Virus record (IMG/VR): IMGVR_UViG_3300034358_000028
Coordinates: 1 to 30,247 of that record
Strand: one strand, 5' to 3'
Length of the DNA stretch: 30,247 nt
From: a virus
Shown: in pieces, positions 5,851 to 13,326 of the stretch
Layout of the letters: the number at the start of each line of letters is the position of its first letter
Numbering within the stretch: the stretch's first letter is position 1
Notes under the pieces: model-generated
What the model was told of the DNA's origin: nothing
The model's input: the letters and a program-made list of their open reading frames with translations, nothing else
Database searches by the model: none
Translations under genes and position numbers: made by a program

Positions 5851-8012
5851 GCAAAAAGGGCTACCAAATCACCGCCGCCGCCGATGGAGCCACCCTCTAT
5901 GTCTACGGCGGCATCGGCATCCCGGACGCCGCCGGCTACGAAGTGGAGCCCCTGGCATTCGTCACCGAGGTGGCCGAACTCGAAGCGTCCCACATCACCG
6001 TGCGCATCGCCTCCATCGGCGGCGATCCGGTGGCCGCCTGCGCCATGCACCAGGCCCTGGTGGATCATCCGGCCCCTGTCGTCACCATCGTCGAATCCAA
6101 AGCGTATTCCGCCGCCTCCCTGCTGTTACAGGCCGGCGATACGCGCATGTGCAAACCCATGGCCATGATCATGGTCCACGGGCCGGCCGTCGAAGCGTTC
6201 GGGCGCGGGACGGCGGACGACCATCGCGAGGCCGCCGCGGTCATCGACGCGCATCTGCCGATCATGGAAGCCGCCTATGTGCGGCACGGACTGGACCTGG
6301 AGACCGTGCGCGGCTGGCTGACATCCAATAAAGACCATTACTTCTCGGCTGGCGAGGCGCTGTCCGTCGGACTGATCGACGCCATCGATCGGACCTCCGA
6401 GAGCACCGCTTCGGCCCCTCACGCCTACCGACTTGCCGCCATGGCGGCCAACCCAGAGGACCCTGCAATGGCAGACGAAACCGAAGGCACCGTGGTGACG
6501 GCTGCCGCCCAAGTCCCCGACATCGTGTCCCGTCACAGCGCCACCGTGAAGCGTGCCCAAGCGGACGGCATCAAGCTCGAAGCCAAGCGCCGCGGCGACA
6601 TCGCCAGCGTGTTCGCCGAGTTCTATAACGCCGATCCCCTCGATCCCGTCACTGCCCTGCATGACCAGTGCATGGAAAACACCGCCTGCGACGAACTGGG
6701 CGCCCGCCGTCAGCTGCTCGCCTACCTGGCCGGTCGCACCGCCGACCCCATCCTGGCCCGCGAACACTACACCACCCAGGCCGCCTACCAGCCCCCGGCC
6801 CCGCCGCGCGCCTCCCGCCACCTGGGCGGGGCGATGCTCCCCGGTCCGGACCAGAGCGACAAGCGCGCCCAGGGCCTCATGGCCGCCCTGTCCATCAAGG
6901 CCGGCGTGGTCACCGACCGCAAAGTCATCGATCAAGAACGGCGTGGAGAATTCCTCTCCATGTCCTTGATCGACCTCATGGCCTTTGAGTTGCGCGCGTC
7001 CGGATACGACGTGCACGGCTCCCGCGAAGACATCGCCCGGCGCTACGTCCAAGCCCTGCCCATCCTGGCCGGAGGGCCCTCCCACGGTACCGACCACCTC
7101 CCGGCAGTCCTGGGCAACATCGCGAACCTAAGCGCCATGCAGGGTTGGGAAAGCGCGCCCGAATCCTGGCCCATCTGGACCCAAAGCGGCACCCTGAACA
7201 ATTACCAGACAGCCACCCGCGCCAACCTCGGGCTCTTGGACAAACTCACCAAGATGCTCGAAAACCAAGAGTGGGAGTACGGCGATCTTGCCGAGATAAA
7301 ACAGCGCATTACCGGCTATTTCTACGGTCTTAAATACAGTCTGTCCATCCAGGCCATCGTCAACGACGATCTCGGGGAGCTTGCCCGCACCATGCAAGGC
7401 TGGGGCGAAGTGGCCAACGCCACCGTCGGAGACGCCGTGCACGCCGTCCTGTTCGCCGTCGGCGGCGGCGGGTTCGGCCAGCTCATGGACGAAGACAGCA
7501 AGCCCCTGTTCCACGCCGACCACGGCAACTATGTCGCCGACGGCGCCGGCGCGGCGCCCAACGAGACCACCCTCAACGCCGCCCGCGGCGCCATGGTCGC
7601 CAAAACCGACGGCAACGGTCGCAAAATATCCTCCGTTCCCAAGTTCCTGATCCATGGCGCGTCGCTCTTTTCGACCGCGCACAAGGTTCTGAATAGCCAG
7701 GAAATCCAGTCCGTGACGGTGGACGGCGCCACTGGCGCGACCGTGCTCACCGGTTCCGTCAACTCTGCGCAAACCATGAACCTAGTCCCGGTGGAGGATT
7801 ACCGCATCGGCGCCAGCTCCCCCGACGCCGCCGCCTGGGTCCTTGCTGCCGCGCGCCGCACCGTGGAGGTCGCCGGCGTGGGCGGACCCGTCACCCCGCG
7901 GGCGGAGCAGTCCGTCTTGAGCAACGTCCCCGGCATCACCTACGAGCTGTCCATGCCGTTTGGCGTCGCGGCGCTAGATCATCGCGGACTTTACCTCAAC
8001 ATGGGCAAGTAA
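5847..8012 (+). CDS. ClpP-like prohead protease / major capsid fusion
   Basis: A 721-residue fusion. Residues 1 to about 185 are a ClpP/S14-type serine protease: IASIGGDP strand, nucleophile S88 in the AYSAAS turn, H111 in MIMVHGP and a candidate acid D163 before HYFSAGEALSVGLID. This would mature the prohead. Residues about 210-350 are a helical, scaffold-like linker. Residues about 410-721 form the major capsid protein, with GTLNNYQTATRANLG and a GDAVHAVLFAVGGGG region typical of annotated protease/capsid fusions. The ATG overlaps the portal stop. An in-frame ATG at 6468 has AGAGGA seven bases upstream and could yield a separate 514-residue scaffold-capsid product. Confidence 0.9.
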   Translation: MSKKGYQITAAADGATLYVYGGIGIPDAAGYEVEPLAFVTEVAELEASHITVRIASIGGDPVAACAMHQALVDHPAPVVTIVESKAYSAASLLLQAGDTRMCKPMAMIMVHGPAVEAFGRGTADDHREAAAVIDAHLPIMEAAYVRHGLDLETVRGWLTSNKDHYFSAGEALSVGLIDAIDRTSESTASAPHAYRLAAMAANPEDPAMADETEGTVVTAAAQVPDIVSRHSATVKRAQADGIKLEAKRRGDIASVFAEFYNADPLDPVTALHDQCMENTACDELGARRQLLAYLAGRTADPILAREHYTTQAAYQPPAPPRASRHLGGAMLPGPDQSDKRAQGLMAALSIKAGVVTDRKVIDQERRGEFLSMSLIDLMAFELRASGYDVHGSREDIARRYVQALPILAGGPSHGTDHLPAVLGNIANLSAMQGWESAPESWPIWTQSGTLNNYQTATRANLGLLDKLTKMLENQEWEYGDLAEIKQRITGYFYGLKYSLSIQAIVNDDLGELARTMQGWGEVANATVGDAVHAVLFAVGGGGFGQLMDEDSKPLFHADHGNYVADGAGAAPNETTLNAARGAMVAKTDGNGRKISSVPKFLIHGASLFSTAHKVLNSQEIQSVTVDGATGATVLTGSVNSAQTMNLVPVEDYRIGASSPDAAAWVLAAARRTVEVAGVGGPVTPRAEQSVLSNVPGITYELSMPFGVAALDHRGLYLNMGK

Positions 8013-8036
8013 CCCACTGTATCGGGAGAATTCATT

Positions 8037-8423
8037 ATGGCCAAAGCCACCTACAAGCGGGGCGATCTGCGCACCATCCTCTACACCGCCGGCGCCGATA
8101 TCGGCGTCGACGACATCGTTGTCCTCGGCACCGTCGCCGACAAAAAGGCCCGCGTCGGCGTGGCGCGCCTGAACATCGCCAACGGCGCGACCGGCATCGT
8201 CGCCATCTCCGGCGTCTTCGAATTCCCGAAGATCTCCGGGGCCGTCATCAAGGCCGGCGAGTGCGTCAACTGGGATGCCGAATCGGCCGCCGTGGACGAC
8301 AACGCGGCCACCACCGCGGCGGGCGATGTGGCGCAGTTCGGCGCGGCGATGGCCGATGCGGGCAATGGCACCACGGTGCTGGACATCGATATCTCAGAGC
8401 CGGGCGTCTACGACGCCGCTTGA
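8037..8423 (+). CDS. DUF2190 capsid decoration-type protein
   Basis: A 128-residue protein directly after the capsid gene, preceded by GGGAG at 8023-8027. It is beta-rich with GDLRTILYTAGADIGVDDIVVLG, then a central GVFEFPKISGAVIKAGECVNWD and an Ala-rich acidic C-terminus. The composition and the pattern of a removable-by-default 'value plus control' domain match DUF2190, which in several phages is a capsid cement or decoration protein filling the role of lambda gpD. Role assigned from family and position. Confidence 0.8.
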   Translation: MAKATYKRGDLRTILYTAGADIGVDDIVVLGTVADKKARVGVARLNIANGATGIVAISGVFEFPKISGAVIKAGECVNWDAESAAVDDNAATTAAGDVAQFGAAMADAGNGTTVLDIDISEPGVYDAA

Positions 8424-8438
8424 TCTGACCCGGCACCT

Positions 8439-8570
8439 TTTCGCCCGGCTCTTCCGGGCGTGGATTGAAACACGACGCGGCTTGACCTGACTTTCGCCCG
8501 GCTCTTCCGGGCGTGGATTGAAACTTCCGGGCGCGGATTGAAACGATTGAAACGATTGAAACAAACAAAC
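8439..8570 (+). repeat. CRISPR-like repeat cluster
   Basis: Two identical 33-base units (8439-8471 and 8492-8524) separated by 20 bases. Each begins TTT, has a perfect stem CGCCCGG / CCGGGCG with a CTCTT loop, and ends GTGGATTGAAAC, the classical 3' tail of many CRISPR repeats. A truncated third unit (8525-8544) keeps half the stem and CGGATTGAAAC, then GATTGAAAC recurs at 8545-8553 and 8554-8562, ending in AAACAAAC. The next ATG (8572) follows at once. No true spacers of usual length and no cas genes are present, so this is not a functional array as seen. Confidence 0.85.
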
Positions 8571-8571
8571 T

Positions 8572-8868
8572 ATGAACACGAAGACTTTGCATAACTCCGA
8601 CATCTCTGGTGCACGCCAGAACGTGAAGGACATCCTTGTCGTCGGCAACGGCGACCTGTTTGCCTTGCTATGCAAGGCGTCGAGCCAAGACGAGGGGTGG
8701 ATGAAAAGCACGAAGGCCATGGCGGTTCCCGGCGGGTGCGTCGTCCAGGTCACGACGCAGCAGCGCAACCCGGACGGGTCCTACGCTGTCGCCGAGGCTC
8801 TGACATTCGTCCCTGGCGTCAAGATCGTTGACGACGAAGCCAACGGCCGAAAGCTGGTATCGGCCTAA
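8572..8868 (+). CDS. hypothetical phage protein
   Basis: A 98-residue protein beginning MNTKTLHNSDISGARQNVK, with a strand-rich core (DILVVGNGDLFALLCKASS, then CVVQVTTQQRNPDGSYAVAEALTFVPGVKIV). I do not recognise a domain; similar small proteins seem to occur in other prophages but I cannot name a family. It lies between the decoration protein and the head-tail joining genes, directly behind the CRISPR-like repeats, which occupy the place of its leader. No good Shine-Dalgarno sequence is seen; the leader is AAACAAACT. Confidence 0.6.
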   Translation: MNTKTLHNSDISGARQNVKDILVVGNGDLFALLCKASSQDEGWMKSTKAMAVPGGCVVQVTTQQRNPDGSYAVAEALTFVPGVKIVDDEANGRKLVSA

Positions 8869-8877
8869 CCCAGCACC

Positions 8878-9252
8878 ATGACCGTCCAGGCCCTCCAATC
8901 CCTCCAGTCTGCAGACCTGCTCGCCTGCCATGGCGAGCCCATCCTGCTGCCCGGCGCGGAGGGCGAACCCCCCGTGGAGTTCACCGGCATCTTCGACCCC
9001 ATCGGAGACCCCGCCGGCGGCGGCGGATGGGGCTCGGAGGTGGACCTCACCGGGCGGCTCACCAGCCAGCCCAACCCCGTCGTCTGGCTGCAGGATGCAG
9101 ACGCGGCGGGCGTCGCCGAAGGGGCCGAAGTCCAGATCCGCTGGACCCCTTACCGCATCGTTCGGATGGACCCGGACGGCGCCGGCCTGACCCGCTGCGA
9201 GCTCATGCCGGCCAGCGCGAGCGGGGCGAGCGAGACGGACCGGTACCGCTGA
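8878..9252 (+). CDS. head-tail joining protein (gpFII-like position)
   Basis: A 124-residue, beta-rich protein ten bases after the previous gene. It contains EFTGIFDPIGDP, a glycine-rich turn, NPVVWLQDADAAGVAEGAEVQI and YRIVRMDPDGAGLTRCEL. The layout of a short variable N-terminus, then a small barrel with W-x-x-x-PY-RIV-x-x-x-DG, is typical of gpFII/phage attachment proteins that bridge the connector and the tail. The assignment rests on this pattern and on position between decoration protein and gpZ-like gene. Confidence 0.7.
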   Translation: MTVQALQSLQSADLLACHGEPILLPGAEGEPPVEFTGIFDPIGDPAGGGGWGSEVDLTGRLTSQPNPVVWLQDADAAGVAEGAEVQIRWTPYRIVRMDPDGAGLTRCELMPASASGASETDRYR

Positions 9253-9253
9253 C

Positions 9254-9829
9254 ATGCCCGCACCCGATCGCGAAGTCATCCGGATCGACACCCAGGGGAC
9301 CCTGCAGGAGGTCCTCGCGCGGTTCGAGCGGGCGCCCGAAGGCGTCGCGCGGGCCCAACGGCGGGCGGCTAAAAAGTTGGAGACCTACGCCCGGCGCCAG
9401 ATCCTGCGAGCGGCCTCCCAAGCCAGCGGGGCGACGCAAAAAAAATTGCAAGTCCTGCTGCGGTTCCGTGCCTCCCGGGTGGGCGACATGGGCCTCTCCA
9501 TCTGGGTCGGCACCAACCCCATCAAGCTGCACCACCTGGGCAACGTCACCTGGAAACAGCGCACCGCGGGCGGGCGCTATACCCAAGGCGCCCGGGTGGG
9601 CCGCCGGACCTACCCGGGCACCTGGTCATGGGGATTCGGCAAGACCGGCCCGGCGGTCATGGAGCGGACCGGCGATACCCGCCTGCCGATCGACGTCGTG
9701 CGCGTCGACATCCATGATGCCATCCGCACCAAAATCGACGCCATCGTCCCCGAGATCGCCGAACGCTACCAGACCCTCCTCGCCCAGGAGCTGCGGTTCG
9801 CGCTCGAACTGGAGACCCGCGCGGCATGA
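9254..9829 (+). CDS. minor tail protein Z-like
   Basis: A 191-residue basic protein resembling lambda gpZ (192 aa), a tail completion protein placed near the head-proximal end of the tail. Visible features are an N-terminal helical, Arg/Ala-rich region (residues 20-65, ARFERAPEGVARAQRRAAKK), a central strand segment with GLSIWVGTNPIKLHHLG and TYPGTWSWGFGKTGPAVMER, and a C-terminal helix ending in LEL. The gene starts one base after the preceding stop region and overlaps the next by four bases (ATGA). Confidence 0.8.
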   Translation: MPAPDREVIRIDTQGTLQEVLARFERAPEGVARAQRRAAKKLETYARRQILRAASQASGATQKKLQVLLRFRASRVGDMGLSIWVGTNPIKLHHLGNVTWKQRTAGGRYTQGARVGRRTYPGTWSWGFGKTGPAVMERTGDTRLPIDVVRVDIHDAIRTKIDAIVPEIAERYQTLLAQELRFALELETRAA

Positions 9830-10320
9830 TCCCCCCGGCCGGCACCACTACCACCTATACCGCCTATAGCGCGGCCGTGCGCGCCGCGCTCAAAGACCGA
9901 TTCGGCCCGTCGTTCCGCTATGGCGAATACGAATTGGAAGACGAGCTCACCGGCGCTGCCGAGCGGGAGATCAAAACCCCCGCCCTGCTGCTTGAAGTGG
10001 ATCAGTGGGACACCGAGGAGACGGGGCAACCCGATACGATGGGTCGGCGCCCGCGACGCTTCTCCGTCAACATTCATTGTTTACTGGGATTCGAGACGGT
10101 CAAATTGCAATCCGCCTTACGCGAATTGTCATTGGAAGTGGATGACCTCCTTTTCCCGCCCGACGCCACCCATACCCGCCGCCGCGGGGCGGACTGGGGC
10201 TTGGGTCCTGCCGTCGATCCGGCCGAACGCTCCAACGGCCAGAAAGGCGGATTTCGTCCAGGCCTGCACGGAATCGACTCCTGGATCGTCTCCTTCGAGC
10301 AAGTGGTTTATCTCGCATGA
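9826..10320 (+). CDS. tail terminator-like protein (gpU position)
   Basis: A 164-residue protein directly after the gpZ-like gene. It has an N-terminal helix (AVRAALKDRFGPSF), a strand with TPALLLEVDQWD, then GRRPRRFSVNIHCLLGFE and a late strand SWIVSFEQVVYL. This alternation of helix and strands, together with size and position, fits small tail terminator/completion proteins that cap the tail tube. Sequence similarity to lambda gpU itself is not evident, so the role is inferred. Overlaps its neighbours at both ends (ATGA-type). Confidence 0.6.
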   Translation: MIPPAGTTTTYTAYSAAVRAALKDRFGPSFRYGEYELEDELTGAAEREIKTPALLLEVDQWDTEETGQPDTMGRRPRRFSVNIHCLLGFETVKLQSALRELSLEVDDLLFPPDATHTRRRGADWGLGPAVDPAERSNGQKGGFRPGLHGIDSWIVSFEQVVYLA

Positions 10321-10967
10321 CCCTTGACCGCGCCATCCTCCGCCGCGGCGATGCCTACTTGGTCGACCTGGAGACCCTGGAAATGTCCGCCGAACCGGAC
10401 GCCCGAACGCGGGCCGTCATCATGACGGCCGCGGAAATGCACGACGCCTTCACCCGGCTGGTCGAGACCTCCCTCACCACGGACGAATACTGCGCCGAAG
10501 ACCCTCCGGACCGGGATCATGTGCGCGGCATCGTGCGGTCGGGGGAATCTTACGTGGTCAATCCGGATACGCTCGAAATGGTCTCCGGCCCCTTGGCGCG
10601 AGAACAGGCCGCGGTGGTCACCGTGGTCAAGATGCGGTCGATCACACATCGACTGCACGCGCAGGGACTCGAATGGGAATTCATCGAAATCGAAACCCCA
10701 CCCGATGTGCCATGGCCGGACCCCACGCATCAAACTTTTTCCTCTGCCGAGATCCATGCCGCCGCGCGCATGTGCGAGCGTTGGCGGCGGGCCATCGAAA
10801 TCGAAACGACGTTGCGCCCGGAAGCGCGCGCGCCGCTGAATAATGTATTCGTCGATCTCTGCGTAGCCCGGGATGTCCTTTCGGATTGTGCAATGGAGGT
10901 GGAGCGGTACTTATCTGCGCATCCGGAAACGCCGCAACCGCGTCCCACCATCGAGCAAACACAGTAA
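10317..10967 (+). CDS. unknown protein with internal duplication
   Basis: A 216-residue protein of unknown function within the head-tail joining operon. It contains two copies of a 44-residue unit: residues 5-48 (AILRRGDAYLVDLETLEM then MHDAFTRL) and 70-113 (GIVRSGESYVVNPDTLEM then MRSITHRL). Each copy looks like a beta hairpin followed by a helix. The C-terminal 90 residues are helical and acidic/basic mixed (AARMCERWRRAIEIE). It overlaps the upstream stop by four bases and the next ATG by one (TAATG). Confidence 0.65.
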   Translation: MTLDRAILRRGDAYLVDLETLEMSAEPDARTRAVIMTAAEMHDAFTRLVETSLTTDEYCAEDPPDRDHVRGIVRSGESYVVNPDTLEMVSGPLAREQAAVVTVVKMRSITHRLHAQGLEWEFIEIETPPDVPWPDPTHQTFSSAEIHAAARMCERWRRAIEIETTLRPEARAPLNNVFVDLCVARDVLSDCAMEVERYLSAHPETPQPRPTIEQTQ

Positions 10968-11560
10968 TGGGCGACCTTTCCACCCACTTCTCCGCGAGCG
11001 AATTCAAGTGCCACGATGGTTCGCAGATCCCGATGGACCCCAAGCTCATCGAGATGCTGGAAATCGTCCGGGTGCGTTTCGGCCATCCCCTCACCATTGT
11101 CAGCGGCTATCGCTCTCCCGCGTGGAACAAACGGGTTGGCGGGGCGACCCGCAGTCTCCACGTCCGCGGCATGGCGGCGGACTTCAAGATTCACGACAGG
11201 AGCCCGGACGAGATCTATCGATTCTGCGATACCCGCTGGCCGGTCAGCGGCCTGGGTCTCTACAAAACATGGGTCCATCTCGACTGCCGTTCCTATAAAG
11301 CCCGCTGGGGCGGACGCCCGCGCGCTGCGCTGCAAAGCGAGGCGGCCCGCGCTTTTGCTCTGGGAGACGTGGTCGCCATCGGCGGCGTGGTGACCTCCAC
11401 CAAATGGGTCATCGCCCGGGCACTGGCCGAAGTCGCCGTCCGTTGGGCCTGGAAAGCTCTGCGCGATTGGCGGGTGAGCCCGGAAGAGCTCCTGGACCTG
11501 GCCGACGAGCTGCTCGCCTATGCCCGCGCTCGGCAGCACGAAGCCGGGTCCAGCCCATGA
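10967..11560 (+). CDS. M15 peptidase, candidate endolysin
   Basis: A 197-residue protein with an N-terminal peptidase M15A domain (about residues 1-115): HFSASEFKC at the start, SGYRSPAWNKRVGGA, then SLHVRGMAADF giving zinc ligands H65 and D72, and WVHLD with the third ligand H104. This family cleaves peptidoglycan cross-bridges or D-Ala-D-Ala bonds and serves phages as endolysin or virion lysin. The C-terminal 75 residues carry a moderately hydrophobic stretch (about 130-160) and a charged helix. No signal peptide is seen. It lies in the tail operon rather than after it, next to a membrane protein. Confidence 0.85.
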   Translation: MGDLSTHFSASEFKCHDGSQIPMDPKLIEMLEIVRVRFGHPLTIVSGYRSPAWNKRVGGATRSLHVRGMAADFKIHDRSPDEIYRFCDTRWPVSGLGLYKTWVHLDCRSYKARWGGRPRAALQSEAARAFALGDVVAIGGVVTSTKWVIARALAEVAVRWAWKALRDWRVSPEELLDLADELLAYARARQHEAGSSP

Positions 11561-12027
11561 GCACGGACCCGGCCGCACAGCCGCCCGATTCCCCCGAGCA
11601 CCCCATCGACCGGCGTGCCTCCAGCGTCCTGCATTTCCAGCGGCTGAGCGCGGTGGAGCATCTGGCGGCAAAAACCGCTCGACAGGTGTCCGTGCATACC
11701 GCGCAGATCGGATCGATTGACGACCGGGTGGACGGATTGGCCAATGCCCATGAGGCGACGCTGATCGCGGTGCGCGCCAGTACCGATGCGTCCGGCCGTC
11801 TGAGCTCCACGTTGGAACATGTCGGCGGGAGACTGGAGCATGTCGGCGGGAGGCTTGACGAATTGCTGACCGACTACGGCAAACACGTCCTGGATAACGA
11901 AAAAGAAAAGCGCCGTTGGCCGACCGTCGCCGTCTGGCTTTGGGGATCGAGCTTAGCCTTCGGCGCCTCCATGCTCCTGTGGATATGGAGTAATTGGGGG
12001 CAAGTATCCGCGTGGCTGCCCAAGTAA
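11557..12027 (+). CDS. membrane-anchored coiled-coil protein, holin-like
   Basis: A 156-residue protein whose start overlaps the peptidase stop (ATGA). It has a hydrophilic N-terminal part, a long helical/coiled-coil region (about 30-120) with a duplicated heptad-like EHVGGRL at about 88-101, and one strong C-terminal membrane segment (TVAVWLWGSSLAFGASMLLW, about 127-147). Coupling to the M15 peptidase suggests a lysis partner (holin or signal-arrest helper). A single C-terminal membrane segment would be unusual for a classical holin, so a membrane-tethered accessory role is also possible. Confidence 0.6.
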   Translation: MSTDPAAQPPDSPEHPIDRRASSVLHFQRLSAVEHLAAKTARQVSVHTAQIGSIDDRVDGLANAHEATLIAVRASTDASGRLSSTLEHVGGRLEHVGGRLDELLTDYGKHVLDNEKEKRRWPTVAVWLWGSSLAFGASMLLWIWSNWGQVSAWLPK

Positions 12028-12041
12028 TGGCACGCCGCATT

Positions 12042-12059
12042 CGCCAGGATCGCCCCTGG
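12042..12059. other. short hairpin before tail tube gene
   Basis: GCCAGG and CCTGGC form a six-base stem around ATCGCC in the 58-base gap between the lysis-type genes and the tail tube gene. There is no T run, so termination is not supported. A GGGAG follows about seven bases before the next ATG. Confidence 0.35.
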
Positions 12060-12085
12060 CACAGATCAATACCAGGGAGCATCCC

Positions 12086-12883
12086 ATGACCATGCGTACC
12101 GCACCCGCCCCGCTCTTCACCCTACTTGAGGCCCGCTTCGGCTTCTGGGTCTCCGACACCGTTCCGCCGACCAGCTATTCGGACTTCATCAACAACGAAA
12201 AGCTGGAGATCTCCGCGCCCGAGCAAGAGATCAAGAAACTCATATCGCGAATGACCTCCACCCAAGGCGCGGCCATCGATTCGCAATCCGTCCCCACGGA
12301 AAAAACCGCGCAAGTCACACTGACCGCGTCCACCTTCACCCCGGACCTGCAAGCCATTGCCCTGGGTGCCACCGTCTCGGAGGTCGCCCAGTCCGCGTCC
12401 GCCGTCTCGGCAGAGGCGGTTAACACCGTCCTGGGGATGTGGGTTCCGCTGGCGAACTACGGCATCGCCGCGCACGGCACCGGGACCGAGATCGTCGTCA
12501 CCACCTCGGGCGATGTAGCCGTCGCCTCCACCAAATACGAAGTGGACCGCGAGCTCGGCATGTTCAAAGCCATCCATGCCGATGCCGTCGGCACCGGCAT
12601 GAAAGTTAGCTATCACCCCGAGGCCCGCACCTGGGAGCAATACCAAGGCGGCCTCGCGCTCAATAAATACGTCCATATCTCCGGCCAGGCAAAGAACCAG
12701 ATCTCCGGGAAAATCGGCGACCTGGACATCTGGCGCGCCAACCTCGCCCCGGCCGGTACATTCGATGCGGTGGGCGGCGATTACCTGAGAGTCGAGCTCA
12801 GCGGCGACATGCTGGTTCCGAGCGTGGCCGTGCGCGGATTCACCCCCGGCGCTCCGTACCGATTCCGCGTCCGCACGGTTTGA
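12086..12883 (+). CDS. major tail tube protein
   Basis: A 265-residue protein at the position of the tail tube subunit, before the tape measure gene. It starts with acidic/hydrophobic sequence, contains Thr/Ser- and Val-rich beta strands (AQVTLTASTFTPDLQAIALG, EIVVTTSGDVAVAS, YEVDRELGMF) and a C-terminal DYLRVELSGDMLVPSVAVRG. The strand-rich build, size and location fit siphophage tube proteins that polymerise around the tape measure. CCAGGGAG lies upstream of the ATG. Assignment is by pattern and context rather than a diagnostic motif. Confidence 0.72.
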   Translation: MTMRTAPAPLFTLLEARFGFWVSDTVPPTSYSDFINNEKLEISAPEQEIKKLISRMTSTQGAAIDSQSVPTEKTAQVTLTASTFTPDLQAIALGATVSEVAQSASAVSAEAVNTVLGMWVPLANYGIAAHGTGTEIVVTTSGDVAVASTKYEVDRELGMFKAIHADAVGTGMKVSYHPEARTWEQYQGGLALNKYVHISGQAKNQISGKIGDLDIWRANLAPAGTFDAVGGDYLRVELSGDMLVPSVAVRGFTPGAPYRFRVRTV

Positions 12884-12897
12884 TCTGGCAATAGGGC

Positions 12898-13320
12898 ATG
12901 GCCATCACCCTCGCCAAGGACGGTACGGTTATCTCGCTCCCGGGCAACCTCATGCCCTCGGACGACTGGCGCAATTGGAGCCCGATGATCCAGTCCACCG
13001 AATACAGCCTGTCCGGGGCATTGGTGGTGGAGAGCGCGGAGAAGCAGTCGGGCGCACCCCTGACACTGGAAGGCGGCGACCGCTGGGTGTGGATGACCGG
13101 GACCCAATGCGCGGCCGTGGATGCCTTGCTGGCCGACATCTCCGAACCGCTCACCCTCACCCTGCACGACGGCGTGGCCCGGACCGTCCTCCCGCGGGTC
13201 GAAGACGGTAAGAAACCCTTACGCCGAGCCCCGCTTCCGATGGTGGCCGGGTCCGGGCTGTCCGATCCCACGGCGGCAACGCGCTATGTGATCGAGCAAT
13301 TGCTGTTTTGGGAGATCTAA
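12898..13320 (+). CDS. small tail protein
   Basis: A 140-residue protein between tail tube and tape measure. It contains LPGNLMPSDDWRNWSPMIQS, then YSLSGALVVESAEKQSGAPLTLEGG, RWVWMTGTQ and a terminal YVIEQLLFWEI. This pattern (W at the insertion point, GALVIE, G.P.TL.G, final strand) occurs in a family of tail proteins from many temperate siphophages, in my recollection. The position is that of the lambda tail assembly chaperone genes G/T, but no slippery frameshift site is seen. Exact role unknown. Confidence 0.6.
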   Translation: MAITLAKDGTVISLPGNLMPSDDWRNWSPMIQSTEYSLSGALVVESAEKQSGAPLTLEGGDRWVWMTGTQCAAVDALLADISEPLTLTLHDGVARTVLPRVEDGKKPLRRAPLPMVAGSGLSDPTAATRYVIEQLLFWEI

Positions 13321-13326
13321 TTCGCC

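Noticed and set aside
8439-8570. A functional CRISPR array
   Set aside because: Only two full repeats, a 20-base gap instead of a normal spacer, and no cas genes in the window; reported as CRISPR-like repeats instead.
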